Origin: Pigmentiphaga aceris
GTDB lineage: Bacteria > Pseudomonadota > Gammaproteobacteria > Burkholderiales > Burkholderiaceae_B
Direction: 5' to 3'
Length of the DNA: 64,000 bases
Assembly (NCBI RefSeq): GCF_008119665.1
Contig: NZ_CP043046.1
Span: 2,294,001-2,358,000 of the forward strand
Shown: positions 62,376 through 64,000 of the stretch, in pieces
How the letters are laid out: each line of letters begins with the position of its first letter
Numbering within the stretch: position 1 is the stretch's first letter
Made by a program: the position numbers and the translations under genes
The notes under the pieces: model-generated
What the model was told of the DNA's origin: nothing
Seen by the model: the letters and a program-made list of their open reading frames with translations, nothing else
The model's database searches: none

Positions 62376-63803
62376 ATGGCAAAGCAATTTGACGTAGTCG
62401 TCATCGGCGCAGGTCCTGGCGGTTATGTAGCCGCGATCCGCGCAGCCCAACTCGGCCAGACGGTCGCCATCGTCGACGCTTGGCAAAATGCCAAGGGCGG
62501 CCCGGCACCCGGCGGCACTTGCACCAACGTCGGCTGCATTCCGTCGAAGGCACTGCTGCAATCGTCGGAACACGTCGAGCAGGCACAACACCACTTCGCC
62601 GACCACGGTATCTCGGTTGGTGACGTGTCGGTCGATCTGGCCAAGATGGTTGGCCGCAAGGCCACCGTCGTGAAGCAGAACAACGATGGCATCCTGTTCC
62701 TGTTCAAAAAGAACAAGATCACCTTCTTCCACGGCCTGGCATCGTTCACGGCACAGGTTGAAGGCGGTTGGGGCATCAAGGTTGACGGCGCAGCACCGGA
62801 AGAACTGGTTGCCAAGCACGTCATCGTGGCCACCGGTTCGAACGCACGTGCCCTGCCGGGCGCAGCCTTCGACGAGAAGGTGATCCTGTCGAACGATGGT
62901 GCACTGAACCTGTCGGAAGTGCCGAAGCGCCTGGGCGTGATCGGCGCGGGCGTGATCGGTCTGGAGCTCGGCAGCGTGTGGCGTCGTCTGGGCGCGGAAG
63001 TGACCATCCTCGAAGCACTACCGGCCTTCCTGGCTGCAGTGGACGAGCAGGTCGCCAAGGAAGCCCAGAAGCAGCTGACCAAGCAAGGTCTGAAGATCAA
63101 CCTGGGTGTGAAGATCGGCGAGATCAAGCCGTCGGAATCGTCTGTGACGGTGGACTACACCGACGCAGCCGGTGCCGCGCAATCCGCTACCTTCGACCGC
63201 CTGATCGTGTCGATCGGCCGCGTGCCGAACACCAACGGTCTGGGCGCTGACACGGTTGGCCTGAAGCTCGACGAACGCGGTTTCATCGCCGTTGACGAAG
63301 ACAACAAGACCAACCTGCCGAACGTCTGGGCAGTGGGCGACGTGGTTCGTGGCCCGATGCTGGCACACAAGGCCGAAGAAGAAGGCGTGGCGGTTGCCGA
63401 GCGTATCGTGGGCCAACACGGCCACGTGAACTTCAACACCGTGCCGTGGGTGATCTACACCAGCCCCGAGATCGCGTGGGTCGGTCAGACCGAACAAGCC
63501 CTGAAGGCTTCGGGTCGTGCCTACAAGGCCGGCAACTTCCCGTTCCTGGCCAACGGTCGTGCGCGCGCGCTGGGTGACACCACCGGCTTCGTGAAAGTGC
63601 TGGCTGATGCCACCACCGACGAAATCCTGGGCGTGCACATCATCGGCCCGCAAGCATCTGAATTGATCGCAGAAGCCGTGGTCGCGATGGAATTCCGTGC
63701 ATCGTCGGAAGACATCGGTCGTATCTGCCACGCGCATCCTTCTTTGTCGGAATCGATGAAAGAAGCGGCGCTGGCCGTTGAAAAGCGGTCGCTGAACTTC
63801 TAA
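62376..63803 (+). CDS. lpdA: Dihydrolipoyl dehydrogenase (E3)
   Basis: A 475-residue flavoenzyme that reoxidises the lipoyl arm of SucB with NAD. FAD site [20 protein letters not shown], redox disulfide in [19 protein letters not shown] site [15 protein letters not shown], and the active-site His in [16 protein letters not shown] are present. It is the third gene of the odh operon and is followed by a terminator. It is distinct from the Lpd-like protein encoded at 10463-11851. Confidence 0.97.
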   Translation: MAKQFDVVVIGAGPGGYVAAIRAAQLGQTVAIVDAWQNAKGGPAPGGTCTNVGCIPSKALLQSSEHVEQAQHHFADHGISVGDVSVDLAKMVGRKATVVKQNNDGILFLFKKNKITFFHGLASFTAQVEGGWGIKVDGAAPEELVAKHVIVATGSNARALPGAAFDEKVILSNDGALNLSEVPKRLGVIGAGVIGLELGSVWRRLGAEVTILEALPAFLAAVDEQVAKEAQKQLTKQGLKINLGVKIGEIKPSESSVTVDYTDAAGAAQSATFDRLIVSIGRVPNTNGLGADTVGLKLDERGFIAVDEDNKTNLPNVWAVGDVVRGPMLAHKAEEEGVAVAERIVGQHGHVNFNTVPWVIYTSPEIAWVGQTEQALKASGRAYKAGNFPFLANGRARALGDTTGFVKVLADATTDEILGVHIIGPQASELIAEAVVAMEFRASSEDIGRICHAHPSLSESMKEAALAVEKRSLNF

Positions 63804-63852
63804 GCGCCGAAGGCTGCGATCCCGGGGCAGGTACCCGGGCGCGGCTTTTGCA

Positions 63853-63880
63853 GACCCCGGTGCGTCGCGCCGGGGTCTTT
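63853..63880 (+). terminator. Rho-independent terminator of the sucA-sucB-lpd operon
   Basis: GACCCCGG (63853-63860) pairs with CCGGGGTC (63870-63877), the stem extending inward by three more pairs, followed by TTTT with the stem's last base. It lies 50 bases after the lpd stop. Beyond it, to the window end, no gene can be supported. Confidence 0.85.
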
Positions 63881-64000
63881 TCAATTCGGCCTTCCTTTTT
63901 TCTTGCGTCGTCGATCAGTCGCCATTCAATGACTGGCAGTCGTCGATGACGGCGCATCGCTCGAACTCCTCCCGAGTGCATTCAAAGAGTCGCCCATGAA

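Noticed and set aside
63997..64000. ATG at the very end as start of the next gene
   Set aside because: Only one codon is visible, the ribosome-binding site is poor and nothing about the product can be read.
1..64000. CRISPR array, rRNA operon or prophage
   Set aside because: No regularly spaced repeats, rRNA sequence or phage structural genes were seen on either strand.

Overview
This window reads as a chromosomal segment of a GC-rich betaproteobacterium, most likely Burkholderiales and probably Alcaligenaceae (Bordetella/Achromobacter-like). The reasons are a Bug-type tripartite tricarboxylate receptor, a DUF2863 protein, EF-P with a rhamnosylation-type arginine next to EarP, and one TCA/propionate block (mdh, citE-like, prpB, prpC, prpD, acnA opposed to gntR, sdhCDAB, sdhE, gltA, then odhA, odhB, lpd). 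This placement is inferred from gene families and order, not from a database search.

Layout. 0-5.7 kb is accessory: the start of an ABC ATPase, a Fis-type regulator with a decayed AAA+ domain, csaA, small unknown proteins and a PPP-type phosphatase. 5.7-10 kb holds a small carboxylate-catabolism cluster on the minus strand (LysR, a permuted one-chain aconitase-type hydro-lyase, a Bug receptor and an RraA-like remnant). At 10.04-10.42 kb lies a tRNA-Leu(UAA) gene interrupted by a 300-nt group I intron. 10.4-16.8 kb encodes a flavin disulfide oxidoreductase, sodC, a two-component system, a Do-type periplasmic protease and a DUF1178 protein. 16.8-18.8 kb carries two tandem TsiV/DUF3396 immunity-like genes. 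18.8-24.6 kb holds efp/earP, a lipoprotein-like hydrolase, pdxY, a GST and a quinone reductase. 24.6-25.8 kb has no gene and is built of two long imperfect inverted-repeat arms. 25.8-29.1 kb carries a DUF2863 gene, a LysR gene and dapF. 29.4-34.7 kb is a light-sensing operon: bacteriophytochrome, single-domain response regulator, hybrid kinase and heme oxygenase. 34.7-38.4 kb holds lrgAB, a frameshifted AraC gene and an SDR. 38.5-53.8 kb is the central-metabolism block and 58.2-63.9 kb the 2-oxoglutarate dehydrogenase operon, with a small redox/unknown group between them.

How the genes work together. The minus-strand operon mdh to acnA joins malate oxidation to the 2-methylcitrate cycle for propionate. 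The divergent operons supply succinate dehydrogenase and its flavinylation factor, citrate synthase and 2-oxoglutarate dehydrogenase, so most of the oxidative TCA cycle is encoded within 25 kb. A perfect 18-bp palindrome between mdh and gntR is a candidate operator for both directions. EarP is expected to rhamnosylate Arg32 of the neighbouring EF-P. BphO would make biliverdin for BphP, which is followed by two signalling partners.

Most notable: the group I intron in tRNA-Leu(UAA), the 1.1-kb inverted-repeat structure, the phytochrome operon, the permuted aconitase cluster, orphan tandem immunity genes, and a hairpin over the ribosome-binding site of the Do protease gene.
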